Positions 6,605 through 15,821 are shown, counted from the stretch's first letter. The stretch is 64,000 bases of DNA from CAXTEJ01 sp964243295 (GCA_964243295.1 CAXTEJ010000010.1:1-64000), one strand, 5' to 3'. Numbers and translations are program-made. The notes: generated by a model from the sequence alone, not told the origin.

Positions 6605-8005
6605 TCAGGCGTCGACGAGGTCGGAGGGCGACGACAGCGTCCCCCGGACGGCGGTGGCCGCCGCGACGAGCGGCGAGACCAGGTGGGTGCGGCCGCCCTT
6701 GCCCTGGCGTCCCTCGAAGTTGCGGTTGGACGTCGACGCCGACCGCTCGCCGGGCTGCAGCTGGTCGGGGTTCATGCCGAGGCACATCGAGCAGCCGGCG
6801 AGGCGCCACTCCGCCCCGGCGACGCGGAACACCTCGTCGAGCCCCTCGCTCTCGGCCTGCAGCCGCACCCGCGCCGACCCGGGGACGACGAGCATGCGCA
6901 CGCCGTCGCGGACGTGACGGCCCTTGAGCACCGCCGCGGCCGCGCGCAGGTCCTCGATGCGGCCGTTGGTGCACGAGCCGAGGAACACGGTGTCGACGCT
7001 GATGTCGCGCAGCGGCGTGCCTGCCGTCAGACCCATGTACTGCAGCGCCCGCTCGGCCGCCGCACGCTGGTTGTCGTCGCCCATGGCCTCGGGGTCGGGC
7101 ACCTGGTCGCCCAGCGGCAGGCCCTGGCCGGGGTTGGTGCCCCAGGTGACGTAGGGGGTCAGGCTCGCGGCGTCGATGACCACCTCGGCGTCGAAGACCG
7201 CGTCGTCGTCCGTGCGCAGCTCGCGCCACGAGCGCACCGCCGTGTCCCAGTCCTCGCCGGTCGGGGCGTGCGGGCGCTGCTGCAGGTAGGCGAAGGTCGT
7301 CGCGTCCGGTGCCACCATGCCCGCGCGGGCGCCGGCCTCGATCGACATGTTGCAGATCGTCATGCGCGCCTCCATCGACAGCGCCTCGACGGCCGGCCCG
7401 CGATACTCGAGCACGTATCCCTGGCCGCCGCCGGTGCCGATCCTGGCGATGACGGCGAGGATGAGGTCCTTGGCCGTCACGTCGGGGCCGAGCTCGCCCT
7501 CGACGGTGATGGCCATGGTGCGGAACGGCTTGAGCGGCAGCGTCTGCGTGGCGAGCACGTGCTCGACCTCGCTGGTGCCGATACCGAAGGCCAGCGCGCC
7601 GAACGCCCCGTGCGTCGAGGTGTGAGAGTCGCCGCAGACGATGGTGGTGCCCGGCTGCGTCAGCCCCAGCTGCGGGCCGATCACGTGCACGATGCCCTGC
7701 TCGGCGTCACCCATGGGGTGCAGCCGGATGCCGAACTGCTCGCAGTTGCGGCGCAGCGTCTGCACCTGCGTCAGCGACACCGGGTCGGTTATGGGGCCGG
7801 GTGCCGTCGGCACGTTGTGGTCCTCGGTGGCGATCGTGAGGTCCGGACGCCGGACCGGCCGGCCCGCGAGCCGCAGGCCGTCGAACGCCTGCGGGCTGGT
7901 CACCTCGTGGACGAGGTGCAGGTCGATGTAGAGCAGGTCGGGTTCGCCGTCCGCCCGGCGCACCACGTGCGACTCCCAGACCTTCTCCGCCATCGTCCTG
8001 CCCAT
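6605..8005 (-). CDS. leuC: 3-isopropylmalate dehydratase large subunit
   Basis: Iron-sulfur subunit of isopropylmalate isomerase. The 466-residue protein shows HLVHEVTSPQAFDGLR near the N-terminus, TIVCGDSHTSTHGAFGALAFGIG, the first cluster cysteine in FLGSCTNGRIEDLR and the other two in GCSMCLGMNPD, and the C-terminal SNRNFEGRQGKGGRTHLVSP. The ATG at 8005 is preceded by GAAGGAGC at ideal spacing. The 81-bp gap to divergent ndgR holds a palindrome. No leucine-rich leader peptide was found upstream, so control is more likely by repressor/activator than by attenuation. Confidence 0.97.
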   Translation of the reverse strand: MGRTMAEKVWESHVVRRADGEPDLLYIDLHLVHEVTSPQAFDGLRLAGRPVRRPDLTIATEDHNVPTAPGPITDPVSLTQVQTLRRNCEQFGIRLHPMGDAEQGIVHVIGPQLGLTQPGTTIVCGDSHTSTHGAFGALAFGIGTSEVEHVLATQTLPLKPFRTMAITVEGELGPDVTAKDLILAVIARIGTGGGQGYVLEYRGPAVEALSMEARMTICNMSIEAGARAGMVAPDATTFAYLQQRPHAPTGEDWDTAVRSWRELRTDDDAVFDAEVVIDAASLTPYVTWGTNPGQGLPLGDQVPDPEAMGDDNQRAAAERALQYMGLTAGTPLRDISVDTVFLGSCTNGRIEDLRAAAAVLKGRHVRDGVRMLVVPGSARVRLQAESEGLDEVFRVAGAEWRLAGCSMCLGMNPDQLQPGERSASTSNRNFEGRQGKGGRTHLVSPLVAAATAVRGTLSSPSDLVDA

Positions 8006-8051
8006 GACCCGCTCCTTCGGTGTTGCGCCGCCCTGTGGTGTGCCCCGGTGC

Positions 8052-8080
8052 TTGCATCTCACGCACTGAGACGGCAGTAT
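8052..8080 (+). promoter_or_regulatory. ndgR promoter with overlapping palindromic operator
   Basis: TTGCAT (8052-8057), 17 nt, CAGTAT (8075-8080). The -10 box ends 6 nt before the ATG at 8087, so the transcript should be leaderless. A perfect 5-5-5 inverted repeat, TCTCA-CGCAC-TGAGA (8057-8071), sits between the two boxes and is well placed for NdgR to act on itself and on leuC. Confidence 0.55.
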
Positions 8081-8086
8081 CGAGGC

Positions 8087-8803
8087 ATGGACAACTCTAG
8101 CGGAGTCGGCGTGCTCGACAAGGCCGCCGTCGTGCTGGGTGCGCTCGAAGCCGGCCCGTCCACCCTGGCGCAGCTCGTCGCGGCGACCGGGCTGGCGCGC
8201 CCGACCGCCCACCGCCTCGCCGTCGCGCTCGAGCACCACCGCCTCGTGGCTCGCGACCTGCAGGGCCGCTTCGTGCTGGGTCCCCGCATGGGTGAGCTCG
8301 CCTCGGCGGCCGGCGAGGACCGGTTGCTGGCCGCCGCCGGGCCGGTCCTCGCCGCCCTGCGCGACCACACCGGCGAGAGCGCGCAGCTGTTCCGACGGCA
8401 GGGCGACCAGCGGGTCTGCGTCGCCGCCGCCGAGCGCCCGGTGGGCCTGCGCGACTCGATCCCGGTCGGCAGCTCGATGTCGATGCTCGCCGGGTCCGCG
8501 GCGCAGGTGCTGCTCGCGTGGGAGGAGCCCGACCGGCTGCACCGCGGGCTGCAGGGCGCCAAGTTCACCGCGACCGCCCTCTCCGGCGTCCGGCGTCGCG
8601 GGTGGGCGCAGAGCGTCGGCGAGCGGGAGGCGGGAGTGGCGTCGGTCTCGGCGCCGGTGCGAGGGCCGTCCGGCCGCGTCGTCGCATCGGTGTCGATCTC
8701 CGGGCCGATCGAGCGGTTGTCGCGCCAGCCCGGCCGGCTGCACGCCGGCTCGGTCATCGCGGGCGCCAGCAAGCTGACCGAGGTGCTGCGCCGCAGCGCC
8801 TGA
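8087..8803 (+). CDS. ndgR: IclR-family regulator of leucine genes (NdgR/LtbR-like)
   Basis: A 238-residue IclR-type transcription factor. Residues about 8-70 form the winged HTH (VLDKAAVVLGAL, STLAQLVAATGLARPTAHRL, then the wing RDLQGRFVLGPRMGEL). The rest is the IclR effector domain with GESAQLFRRQGDQRVCVAAAE and SIPVGSSMSMLAGSAAQVLL. Its divergent position next to leuCD is the classical NdgR (Streptomyces) / LtbR (Corynebacterium) arrangement, where it controls leucine and related amino-acid genes; this role is inferred from context. The ATG appears to be at the transcription start. Confidence 0.9.
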   Translation: MDNSSGVGVLDKAAVVLGALEAGPSTLAQLVAATGLARPTAHRLAVALEHHRLVARDLQGRFVLGPRMGELASAAGEDRLLAAAGPVLAALRDHTGESAQLFRRQGDQRVCVAAAERPVGLRDSIPVGSSMSMLAGSAAQVLLAWEEPDRLHRGLQGAKFTATALSGVRRRGWAQSVGEREAGVASVSAPVRGPSGRVVASVSISGPIERLSRQPGRLHAGSVIAGASKLTEVLRRSA

Positions 8804-8823
8804 GCGGCTCGGACGGCTCAGGC
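8798..8823. terminator. hairpin between ndgR and the DUF4188 gene
   Basis: GCCTGAGC (8798-8805) pairs perfectly with GCTCAGGC (8816-8823) around a 10-nt loop. The stem spans both convergent stop codons. Confidence 0.5.
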
Positions 8824-9303
8824 CGGACGCCGCGCCAGCCGCTGCGCCGCGGTGTCGGTGCGCGCTGCCACGGGCACGTGCGCCGTCGCGGCGGCCAGAC
8901 CCCGCACGGGCATGCCGACGTAGATCGACTCGTGCGACCCGGCCGGCACGGCGAAGGTCTCGTGCCAGATCCCCACCGCTCCTCCGCTGCGCCGCGCGTT
9001 CGCGTTGAACGCCTGCCAGGCGGGCCGATGGGCGCGGTCGCGGTCCTGGGCGTAGGCCAGCAGCTGCTGCGTGCTCGCCCAGTACTGCACCAGCAGCGGT
9101 CCGTCGGACGACAGCGTCATCCGGTGCCCCAGCAGGCCGGCCGAGGGGTCGGCGTACAGCTCGCGCATCATCGGGCCCATGGCCGCCAGCACGGGCCACC
9201 ACGCCCGCACCCGCCACCACCGGTTGACGCGCATGCCGATCAGGAACACGACGACCTCGCCGTCGTGGCTGTGGGTGGAGCGGGCTGCGACGACCTTCGG
9301 CAT
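8818..9303 (-). CDS. DUF4188 family protein
   Basis: A 161-residue protein recognised as DUF4188 by EVVVFLIGMRVNRWWRVRAW, the QYWASTQQLLAYAQDRDRAH segment, HRPAWQAFNANARRSG, VGIWHETFAVPAG and ESIYVGMPVRGLA. The fold resembles dimeric alpha-beta barrel proteins (heme-degrading monooxygenase type), but the biochemical role is unknown. The ATG at 9303 has AGGAG upstream. It is divergent from a MerR-type regulator with a palindrome between them, so it is probably the target of that regulator; this pairing is an inference. Confidence 0.8.
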   Translation of the reverse strand: MPKVVAARSTHSHDGEVVVFLIGMRVNRWWRVRAWWPVLAAMGPMMRELYADPSAGLLGHRMTLSSDGPLLVQYWASTQQLLAYAQDRDRAHRPAWQAFNANARRSGGAVGIWHETFAVPAGSHESIYVGMPVRGLAAATAHVPVAARTDTAAQRLARRPA

Positions 9304-9328
9304 GACGGCTCCTGTGGTTGGATAGCAG

Positions 9329-9347
9329 TACTCATCAATGATGGGTA
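9329..9347. promoter_or_regulatory. candidate MerR operator
   Basis: TACTCATCA-A-TGATGGGTA is a 19-bp near-perfect palindrome midway between the divergent DUF4188 and MerR genes, the size and position typical of MerR-family sites. Confidence 0.45.
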
Positions 9348-9376
9348 GTACCACTCTCCACTGTCAAGGGGGCCGC

Positions 9377-10003
9377 GTGAGGATGTCCGAGCTCGCCGCC
9401 GCTGCGGACCTGCCGGTCGCGACGGTCAAGTACTACCTGCGGATCGGCCTGCTGCCGGCCGGCACCGCCACCGGCCCGACGCAGGCGACGTACACCGACG
9501 AGCACGTCCAGCGGCTCCGGCTGGTGCGCGCGCTGGTCGAGGTGGCCGGCCTGTCGATCGCGGACGTCGGCTCGGTGGTCACGCGCCTGGACTCCCCCGC
9601 ACGGTCGTGGCACGACGTGCTCGGCACCGTCCACAGCACGCTGCCACCGCAGCTGCCGGTGCCCACGGTGACGACGTCGCCGTCCGCGGCCTCGGAGCTC
9701 GTGCAGCAGCTGGGCTGGGACGTCCACCCCGCGACCCCCGCGCTGCGGCAGCTCGACCGGGCCCTCGCCGCCGCGGCGGCCGCCGGCCTGCCCATCCCGG
9801 CCGACACGCTCGCCGGCTACGCGCAGGCGGCCCACCTCGTCGGCGAGCTCGACGTCGCCGACGTCCCCACGACGTCACCGCAGGACGCCACCCGCCACGT
9901 CGTCATGGGCACCCTGCTCTACGAGCCCGTGCTCCTCGCCCTGCGCCGCCTCGCCCAGGTCGACGCCAGCGCCGCCCGCTTCGCCACCACCCCACCCCCG
10001 TGA
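9377..10003 (+). CDS. MerR-family transcriptional regulator
   Basis: A 208-residue regulator. The N-terminal MSELAAAADLPVATVKYYLR and IGLLPAG are the MerR helix-turn-helix and wing, followed by YTDEHVQRLRLVRALVEVAGLS and a helical C-terminal region. The metal-binding cysteines of the metal-sensing branch are absent, so an organic effector is more likely. GTG 9377 is preferred because AAGGGGG lies upstream; ATG 9383 is an alternative. It is divergent from DUF4188. Its stop codon is part of the first copy of a dispersed intergenic repeat. Confidence 0.85.
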   Translation: MRMSELAAAADLPVATVKYYLRIGLLPAGTATGPTQATYTDEHVQRLRLVRALVEVAGLSIADVGSVVTRLDSPARSWHDVLGTVHSTLPPQLPVPTVTTSPSAASELVQQLGWDVHPATPALRQLDRALAAAAAAGLPIPADTLAGYAQAAHLVGELDVADVPTTSPQDATRHVVMGTLLYEPVLLALRRLAQVDASAARFATTPPP

Positions 10004-10063
10004 TCATGCAATTCCGGCCCGCCCCACTCCCCACCCCGCCGTGATCATGCAATCCCGGCCCGC
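10000..10063. repeat. two copies of a dispersed intergenic repeat
   Basis: GTGATCATGCAATTCCGGCC (10000 on) and GTGATCATGCAATCCCGGCC (10041 on), each followed by CGC and 41 bp apart, with C-rich spacer. Further copies occur at 35394, 35434 and, degenerate, 46616. Confidence 0.72.
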
Positions 10064-10125
10064 TCGAGTGCCCGGCTGTGTCCGCGGGACGCGTTGAGTC
10101 CGTGACAGAACCGAACCCTGGTAGG

Positions 10126-11166
10126 TCAGGCGACAGTCACTCGTACGGGCGCGGAAACGCCGGCCAGCCGGTCGCGGTCTGGGGCCTTGATGACGCGCAG
10201 CAGCGCGGTGCCACGAGCCGGCAGTCGGACGACAGCCTTGTAGGTTCCGGTGCGCGTGAGACGGGCGGCACCCAGGTTGACCCAGCGCGAGCCGACGAGC
10301 CGCTGAACGGTGACGGTCTGCCCCGCCAGCACAGGCCGGACGACGCCGCTGATGGCCAGCGGGCGGCGGGCGGCGACGCGGGTGGCGCTGGCCCTCGCGG
10401 TGATGGACGGAGCGACGGAGACGGTGAGCACCGGGCTCGTGGCAGCTGCCGACACGGCGTCACCCAGGTAGGCCACGCGGTACCTCGTCGTCGCGGTCGG
10501 GCGGACGGTGATCGAGAAGCTGCTGTACGTCGTCGCCGCTGCCCTGGCGATCGACGCGACTCGTGCCCATGTCCCCGAGGGCGACAGCGACTGCAGCTCG
10601 AGCCGGCCTGTCGCCTCCTTCTGGGGTAGCAGGACCTGTCCGGTGATGGCGGCGGCCGCGCCCGCTACGAGCCGCGCGGGGCTCGGTGCATCGAGGTCGA
10701 AGCTGGTCGCGCCGCGGACCTGGAGTCGGGTGGCCGCTGGGTACGTGGCATCGGTGACGTTGTAGGCATCGTCGTGCAGCCGCACCTCGCTGGCCTCGTA
10801 TGGTCCCCCCGACTGGTAGTCACTGATCACCTCCGTGGACTGCCACGTGCCGTTCGTGCCCGACCCTGAGACCAGTCGGAAGTCGGAGAAGAACAGGCTC
10901 CCTGCGCTGACGTCGCCGACGCGGCTGTAGGTCAGGTACATGCCTGAGCTGCTCACCCCGCAGTCGTCCGTGGCGCTCAGGCTGGCCGTCACCGACTGCC
11001 GGATCTTGCCGACAACCACATCACCGGGCGTGATCGTGATGGCGCCGACGGCAGGCGCGGTCGTGTCGTTGTCGCAGGCGCCCGCTGCACTGGCGGGAGC
11101 AAGCCCCACGGGACTGAGCGCTGCAGCGGCCAGCGCCATGACGGCGACGCGGGTGCGGATCTTCAC
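10126..11166 (-). CDS. secreted Ig-like repeat protein
   Basis: A 346-residue exported protein of unknown function. Residues 1-27 form a Sec signal peptide (KIRTRVAVMALAAAALSPVG, cleavage near ASA-AG). Residues about 28-155 look like a beta-sandwich with two cysteines (ACDNDTTAP and DDCGVSSSG) that could pair. Two further repeats follow, each with the motif tandem of a polar strand then VTGQVLLP / ISGVVRPVLAGQTVTVQRL, the pattern of Ig-like cell-surface modules. The C-terminal SRWVNLGAARLTRTGTYKAV is typical of these. No anchor is seen. The GTG at 11166 has CTGGAGC upstream. Confidence 0.75.
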   Translation of the reverse strand: MKIRTRVAVMALAAAALSPVGLAPASAAGACDNDTTAPAVGAITITPGDVVVGKIRQSVTASLSATDDCGVSSSGMYLTYSRVGDVSAGSLFFSDFRLVSGSGTNGTWQSTEVISDYQSGGPYEASEVRLHDDAYNVTDATYPAATRLQVRGATSFDLDAPSPARLVAGAAAAITGQVLLPQKEATGRLELQSLSPSGTWARVASIARAAATTYSSFSITVRPTATTRYRVAYLGDAVSAAATSPVLTVSVAPSITARASATRVAARRPLAISGVVRPVLAGQTVTVQRLVGSRWVNLGAARLTRTGTYKAVVRLPARGTALLRVIKAPDRDRLAGVSAPVRVTVA

Positions 11167-11303
11167 GTGTGCTCCAGGTCGTGCTCGGGGCGAGGCGCCA
11201 TCACCGTAGGTCGGCTTCCCGACGCTGTCAGCCGTTTGACGGCACTGATCGTCCACGGGGGCCCACGCGCTGATCGGTCGCCCCGGGACCCGGCCAGACG
11301 ACG

Positions 11304-11332
11304 AAGGCCCCCGTCCGCTGGACGGGGGCCTT
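11304..11332 (-). terminator. strong terminator after the tRNA genes
   Basis: A perfect 13-bp stem (AAGGCCCCCGTCC with its complement) and 3-nt loop, 7 nt after the tRNA-Glu 3' end. It ends in CTT on the minus strand and also faces the end of nothing on the plus strand. Confidence 0.8.
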
Positions 11333-11339
11333 GTCGATG

Positions 11340-11412
11340 TAGCCCCGACGGGATTCGAACCCGCGCTACCGCCTTGAGAGGGCGGCGTGCTAGGCCACTA
11401 CACAACGGGGCC
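11340..11412 (-). tRNA. tRNA-Glu (CTC anticodon)
   Basis: A 73-nt cloverleaf: acceptor GGCCCCG/CGGGGCT, anticodon arm GCCGCC-CTCTCAA-GGCGGT with anticodon CTC, and T-arm GCGGG-TTCGAAT-CCCGT. The CCA end is not encoded. It is transcribed after tRNA-Gln with one nucleotide between them. Confidence 0.95.
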
Positions 11413-11413
11413 G

Positions 11414-11485
11414 CTGGGGTACCAGGACTCGAACCTAGACTAACTGAACCAGAATCAGTCGTGCTGCCAATTACACCATACCCCA
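11414..11485 (-). tRNA. tRNA-Gln (CTG anticodon)
   Basis: A 72-nt cloverleaf: acceptor TGGGGTA/TACCCCA, anticodon loop TTCTGGT with anticodon CTG, and T-loop GTTCGAGTC. The discriminator base is G and CCA is not encoded. In actinobacteria this tRNA is normally charged with Glu by GltX and then amidated; gltX lies just upstream on the same strand. Confidence 0.95.
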
Positions 11486-11530
11486 CAGCGATCTACGCTC
11501 GGCTCGCGCCGCCCGCAGGCCCGACCACCG

Positions 11531-11559
11531 AGCATAACGGTCGTGGGAGTCGCACCCAA
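11531..11559 (-). promoter_or_regulatory. tRNA-Gln/tRNA-Glu promoter
   Basis: On the minus strand TTGGGT, 17 nt, TATGCT. The -10 box is a good match, and the start would be about 39 nt before the mature tRNA-Gln. It lies between the HAD gene and the tRNAs. Confidence 0.55.
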
Positions 11560-11564
11560 ATCCG

Positions 11565-12302
11565 TCAGGTCGTGAGCTGCAGCCAGGCGGCCAGCTCGGC
11601 CAGCGACCGCACCACGGGCAGCCCGGACGGCGGGAGCGTGCGGCCGCTCTCGGGCCGCAGCCCGTCACCGAAAGGGTCGAGCCAGACCCCGATCAGGCCG
11701 GCGGCCGCGGCCCCGGCGGCGTCCACGAGCGGCTCGTCGCCGACGTACACGGTGCGGGCGGGATCGCTGCCCAGCAGCTCGCACCCGCGCAGGAACACGC
11801 GGCGGTCCGGCTTGCCCACCCCGAAGGTGTCCGTGCCGACCAGCACGCGCAGCGCGCCCAACCCCGTGGCCTCCAGCTTCTCGGTCTGGTACGACGCCAC
11901 CGAGTTGGTCACGGCGCCGAACGGCACCCCCGCTTCGACCAGGCCGCGCACCAGCTCGTGCGCGCCGTCCACCGGCGCCCATGCGTCGCGAAAGGCCCTG
12001 CTGTACAACGTGTTCCAGCGTTCGAAGAGCGCATCGTCGACCGCTGGGCCGTCGAAGGCGTCGTGCAGGTCCGCGGCACGGCGGCGCCGCTGCGCCTCGA
12101 ACGTCAGCTCCCCGCGCGTGAACGCCGCGAAGTGCCGGCCGGCGTCCCGCACCCAGTGCTCGAAGGCGAGCTCACGCGTCGCCTCCGACAGCTGAGGCAG
12201 GTGCGCGCGCGCGACCGCGTGGATGGCCGCGCGGAAGGCGGCACGGGTGTCGACGACCGTGTCGTCGACGTCCAACAGGACGGCGGCGACGTCGGCCCGC
12301 AC
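11565..12302 (-). CDS. HAD-superfamily hydrolase
   Basis: A 245-residue haloacid-dehalogenase-type phosphatase. Motif I is VLLDVDDTVVDT (nucleophile Asp and acid/base Asp two residues on), followed by a helical cap, motif II VTNSVASYQTEK, motif III lysine in GVGKPDRRVF, and motif IV VYVGDEPLVDAAGAAAAGL. It resembles the YjjG/phosphoglycolate-type HADs, but the substrate is not deducible. The GTG at 12302 lies one nucleotide after the gltX stop, so the gene is probably co-transcribed with gltX. It ends 79 nt before the tRNA pair. Confidence 0.87.
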   Translation of the reverse strand: MRADVAAVLLDVDDTVVDTRAAFRAAIHAVARAHLPQLSEATRELAFEHWVRDAGRHFAAFTRGELTFEAQRRRRAADLHDAFDGPAVDDALFERWNTLYSRAFRDAWAPVDGAHELVRGLVEAGVPFGAVTNSVASYQTEKLEATGLGALRVLVGTDTFGVGKPDRRVFLRGCELLGSDPARTVYVGDEPLVDAAGAAAAGLIGVWLDPFGDGLRPESGRTLPPSGLPVVRSLAELAAWLQLTT

Positions 12303-12303
12303 G

Positions 12304-13794
12304 TCAGCCCAGGCTCGAGCGAAGACGGCGCAGCCGGGCCAGCGTGGCGTCACGGCCGAGGATCTCCATCGACTCGAACAGCGGCGGTGACACCCGACGA
12401 CCGGTGACACCCACCCGCAGCGGGCCGAAGGCGAGCTTGGGCTTGATGCCCAGCCCCTCGACGATCGCCGCCCGCAGCGCGGCCTCGATCGGCGCCGCGC
12501 GCCACTCCCCCACATCACCCAGGGCCGTCACGGCCGCGTCGAGGACCGCCGGCGCGTCGTCCTTCAGCGACGCGCGGGCGTCGTCGGCCACGTCCAGCGC
12601 CTCGTCGTCGACGAACAGGAACGCGAGCATCCCCTCGGCCTCGCCCAGCAGCTGCATGCGCTCCTGCACCAGCGGGGTCGCGAGCCGCACGAGGTCGCGG
12701 TGCGCCTGCGACGGTTGCTGCGCAAGGACTCCGGCCCGCACCAGGTGGTCGGTGATGCGCTCGGCCAGCTCGTCGGCGGGCAGCGCACGTATGTAGTGGC
12801 CGTTGAGCCACGTCAGCTTGTCCAGGTCGAACACCGGCCCGACCGTGTTGACCCGCGTCCACTCGAAGCTCTGCGACATGTCCTCGAACGAGAACACCTC
12901 GCGCCCGTCCGGCAGCGAGTAGCCCACCAGCCCGAGGAAGTTCACGAGTGCCTCGGGCAGAAAACCCTGCTCGCGGAACCACGTCAGCCGAGCGGCGGGG
13001 TTCTTGCGCTTGCTGATCTTCGACTTGTCGGTGTTGCGCAGCAACGGCATGTGCGCGAAGGCGGGCATCGGCAGGTCGAGCCAGCGGTAGAGCAGCACGT
13101 GCTTGGGCGTGCTGCTGATCCACTCCTCGCCGCGCACCACGTGGGTGATGGCCATCTCGTGGTCGTCGACCACGACAGCCAGGTGGTACGTCGGGAAGCC
13201 GTCCGCCTTGAGGATCACCTGGTCGTCGGGGCGGGGGGCACGCACCTCCCCGCGGATGACGTCCTGGAAGACCAGCTCCACGTCGTCCGGGACGAGCATG
13301 CGCACGACCGGCTCGGGGCTGAAGCCGGGCAGCGCCTCACGCTCCTCGCGCGACAAGCCGACGCAGAGCCGGTCGTAGCCGGTGGGCTGCTTGGCCCGCT
13401 GCTGCCCCTCACGCATCTGCGCCAGCCGCTCGCTGCTGCACCAGCAGTGGTAGGCGTGGCCGTCGGCCAGCAGCCGCTCGACGTACGGGGTGTAGCGGTC
13501 GAGCCGCTCCGACTGGCGGTACGGCGCGTACGGCCCGCCGCGGTCGGGGCCCTCGTCCCAGTCCAGCCCCAGCCACGACAGGGTGTCGTAGATCTGCTGC
13601 TCGCTGTCGTCGCGGTAGCGCGCCCGGTCGGTGTCCTCGATGCGCAGGACGAACTGGCCACCCACCTGCTTGACGAAGGCCAGGTTGAACAGCGACATGT
13701 AGGCCGTGCCCACGTGGGGGTCGCCGGTCGGCGAGGGCGCCACCCGCAGCCGGACCGGTCCGGTGGTGGTGCTCGGCTGCAGCGAGGCGGTCAT
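12304..13794 (-). CDS. gltX: glutamyl-tRNA synthetase
   Basis: Charges tRNA-Glu, and in actinobacteria usually also tRNA-Gln, with glutamate. The 496-residue class I synthetase has the HIGH-type motif APSPTGDPHVGTAYMSLFN near residue 20, the IEDTDRARYRDDSE segment, HVVRGEEWISSTPKH and the KMSKS-type motif DKSKISKRKNPAARLTWF. A -10-like TACCGT (13801-13806) lies 6-7 nt before the ATG, suggesting a leaderless mRNA. It is followed by a HAD phosphatase and by tRNA-Gln and tRNA-Glu on the same strand, so the synthetase and both its likely substrates are neighbours. Confidence 0.97.
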   Translation of the reverse strand: MTASLQPSTTTGPVRLRVAPSPTGDPHVGTAYMSLFNLAFVKQVGGQFVLRIEDTDRARYRDDSEQQIYDTLSWLGLDWDEGPDRGGPYAPYRQSERLDRYTPYVERLLADGHAYHCWCSSERLAQMREGQQRAKQPTGYDRLCVGLSREEREALPGFSPEPVVRMLVPDDVELVFQDVIRGEVRAPRPDDQVILKADGFPTYHLAVVVDDHEMAITHVVRGEEWISSTPKHVLLYRWLDLPMPAFAHMPLLRNTDKSKISKRKNPAARLTWFREQGFLPEALVNFLGLVGYSLPDGREVFSFEDMSQSFEWTRVNTVGPVFDLDKLTWLNGHYIRALPADELAERITDHLVRAGVLAQQPSQAHRDLVRLATPLVQERMQLLGEAEGMLAFLFVDDEALDVADDARASLKDDAPAVLDAAVTALGDVGEWRAAPIEAALRAAIVEGLGIKPKLAFGPLRVGVTGRRVSPPLFESMEILGRDATLARLRRLRSSLG

Positions 13795-13894
13795 GGGCCC
13801 ACGGTAGCGACGGGCGGCCTCTGCCCCGAACGCGATGCCGCTGCGGCCACGCCCGGAAAGGTGCGCCCGCAACGACCATGGGCCATCATCGAGC

Positions 13895-14914
13895 ATGGCC
13901 CTGATGACGACGACGTCCCGCTCCGCCCTCTCCCGCCGCCTCGGTGCGGCCCTGTCGCTGGCCCTCGCAGCCGGCACCGTGGCGATCGCCCCCGGCGCGA
14001 GTGCCGCCAGCCCCGCACCGGCACCGGCCGCCACGTCCGCCGCGACGGCCGTCCCGCCCGAGATCGCGCTCCCGACCGGCTTCCGCCCGGAGGGCGTCGC
14101 CGCGGGCGCGGGCACCACCGTCTACGCCGGCTCGGTCGGCGACGGCAGCATCGTCCGAGCCGACACGCGCACCGGCAGGGTCAGCGCCCTGCTGTTCGGC
14201 CGCACCGGCCGGTCGATGCGCGGCATGCAGTACGACGCCCGCAGCGGCCTGCTGTGGGTGGTGGGCAACGACGGCGCCCAGGCCAAGGTGTGGGCCATCG
14301 ACGGCCGCACCGGCCGCTTCGCGCGCGAGATCCTCGTGCCCGGGGGCGCCTTCCTCAACGACGTCGTGATCAGCTCGCGCACCGTGTGGGTCACCGACAG
14401 CGGCGTCGACCGCCTGACGAGGATCACCGTCACGCCGTCGGGCCGGCCGACGTCCGCGGCGCCGACGTTCCTCGCGATCACGGGCGCGTGGCCGAAGACC
14501 GTGGGTGACGCCCTGGGCGCCAACGGCATCCGGCAGCTGCCCGACGGCTCGCTGATCCTGAACAACAGCACCGCAGGCGGCCTCTACACCGTCAACGGCC
14601 GCACCGGTCAGGCGGTCGTCGTGCCCGTCGCCGGCGGCCCGCGGCTCACCGGCGGCGACGGCCTCGAGCTGCGCGGCTCGACCCTGTACGACGTCCGGGC
14701 CACCGGCCGCTCCGAGGTCGCCGTCGTCACGCTGCGGCGCACGTCGGCCGGCTGGCGAGCCACGTACGCCGGCCTCTTGCGCTCCTCGCGCCTCGATGTC
14801 CCCTCGACGGCCACGCTGGCGGCCGGCGGCCTCTACGCCGTCAACGCCCGGTTCGGCGTCGCCAACCCCGACGCGGCCGCGTACTGGATCAGGCGGCTGC
14901 CGCAGCGGCCCTGA
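13895..14914 (+). CDS. secreted SMP-30/gluconolactonase-like beta-propeller protein
   Basis: A 339-residue exported protein. The N-terminus has a signal peptide with an arginine region (SRSALSRRLGAALSLALAAG, cleavage near ASA-AS). The mature part is a run of short repeats such as GFRPEGVAAGAGTTVYAGSV, GRVSALLFGRTGRSMRGMQY and GGAFLNDVVISSRTVWVTDS, the pattern of a six-bladed propeller of the SMP-30/gluconolactonase/NHL type. The GGAFLNDV motif resembles the metal-site Asn-Asp of SMP-30 lactonases, but enzymatic activity is unproven. It is divergent from gltX. A weak CATCAT -10 lies 5 nt before the ATG. Confidence 0.75.
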   Translation: MALMTTTSRSALSRRLGAALSLALAAGTVAIAPGASAASPAPAPAATSAATAVPPEIALPTGFRPEGVAAGAGTTVYAGSVGDGSIVRADTRTGRVSALLFGRTGRSMRGMQYDARSGLLWVVGNDGAQAKVWAIDGRTGRFAREILVPGGAFLNDVVISSRTVWVTDSGVDRLTRITVTPSGRPTSAAPTFLAITGAWPKTVGDALGANGIRQLPDGSLILNNSTAGGLYTVNGRTGQAVVVPVAGGPRLTGGDGLELRGSTLYDVRATGRSEVAVVTLRRTSAGWRATYAGLLRSSRLDVPSTATLAAGGLYAVNARFGVANPDAAAYWIRRLPQRP

Positions 14915-14922
14915 CGGCGGAT

Positions 14923-14964
14923 GTGAGGAGGCCCGGTGGTCAGGTGACCACCGGGCCGCCTCAC
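14923..14964. terminator. long hairpin between convergent genes
   Basis: GTGAGG and a 12-bp GCCCGGTGGTCA stem pair with TGACCACCGGGC and CCTCAC around GG, with a 2-nt interruption. It serves the propeller gene and the convergent FAH gene. Confidence 0.7.
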
Positions 14965-14977
14965 GTCCGGGCGCGCC

Positions 14978-15763
<786 letters not shown>

Positions 15764-15821
15764 GGCCCCGACCCTATGACGTCACCGCGGGCGGGGCACC
15801 GCAGGCGCCTACCCTGGTCAG

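Noticed and set aside
8006..8086. Leucine attenuator upstream of leuC
   Set aside because: No short frame with runs of Leu codons and no terminator/antiterminator pair.
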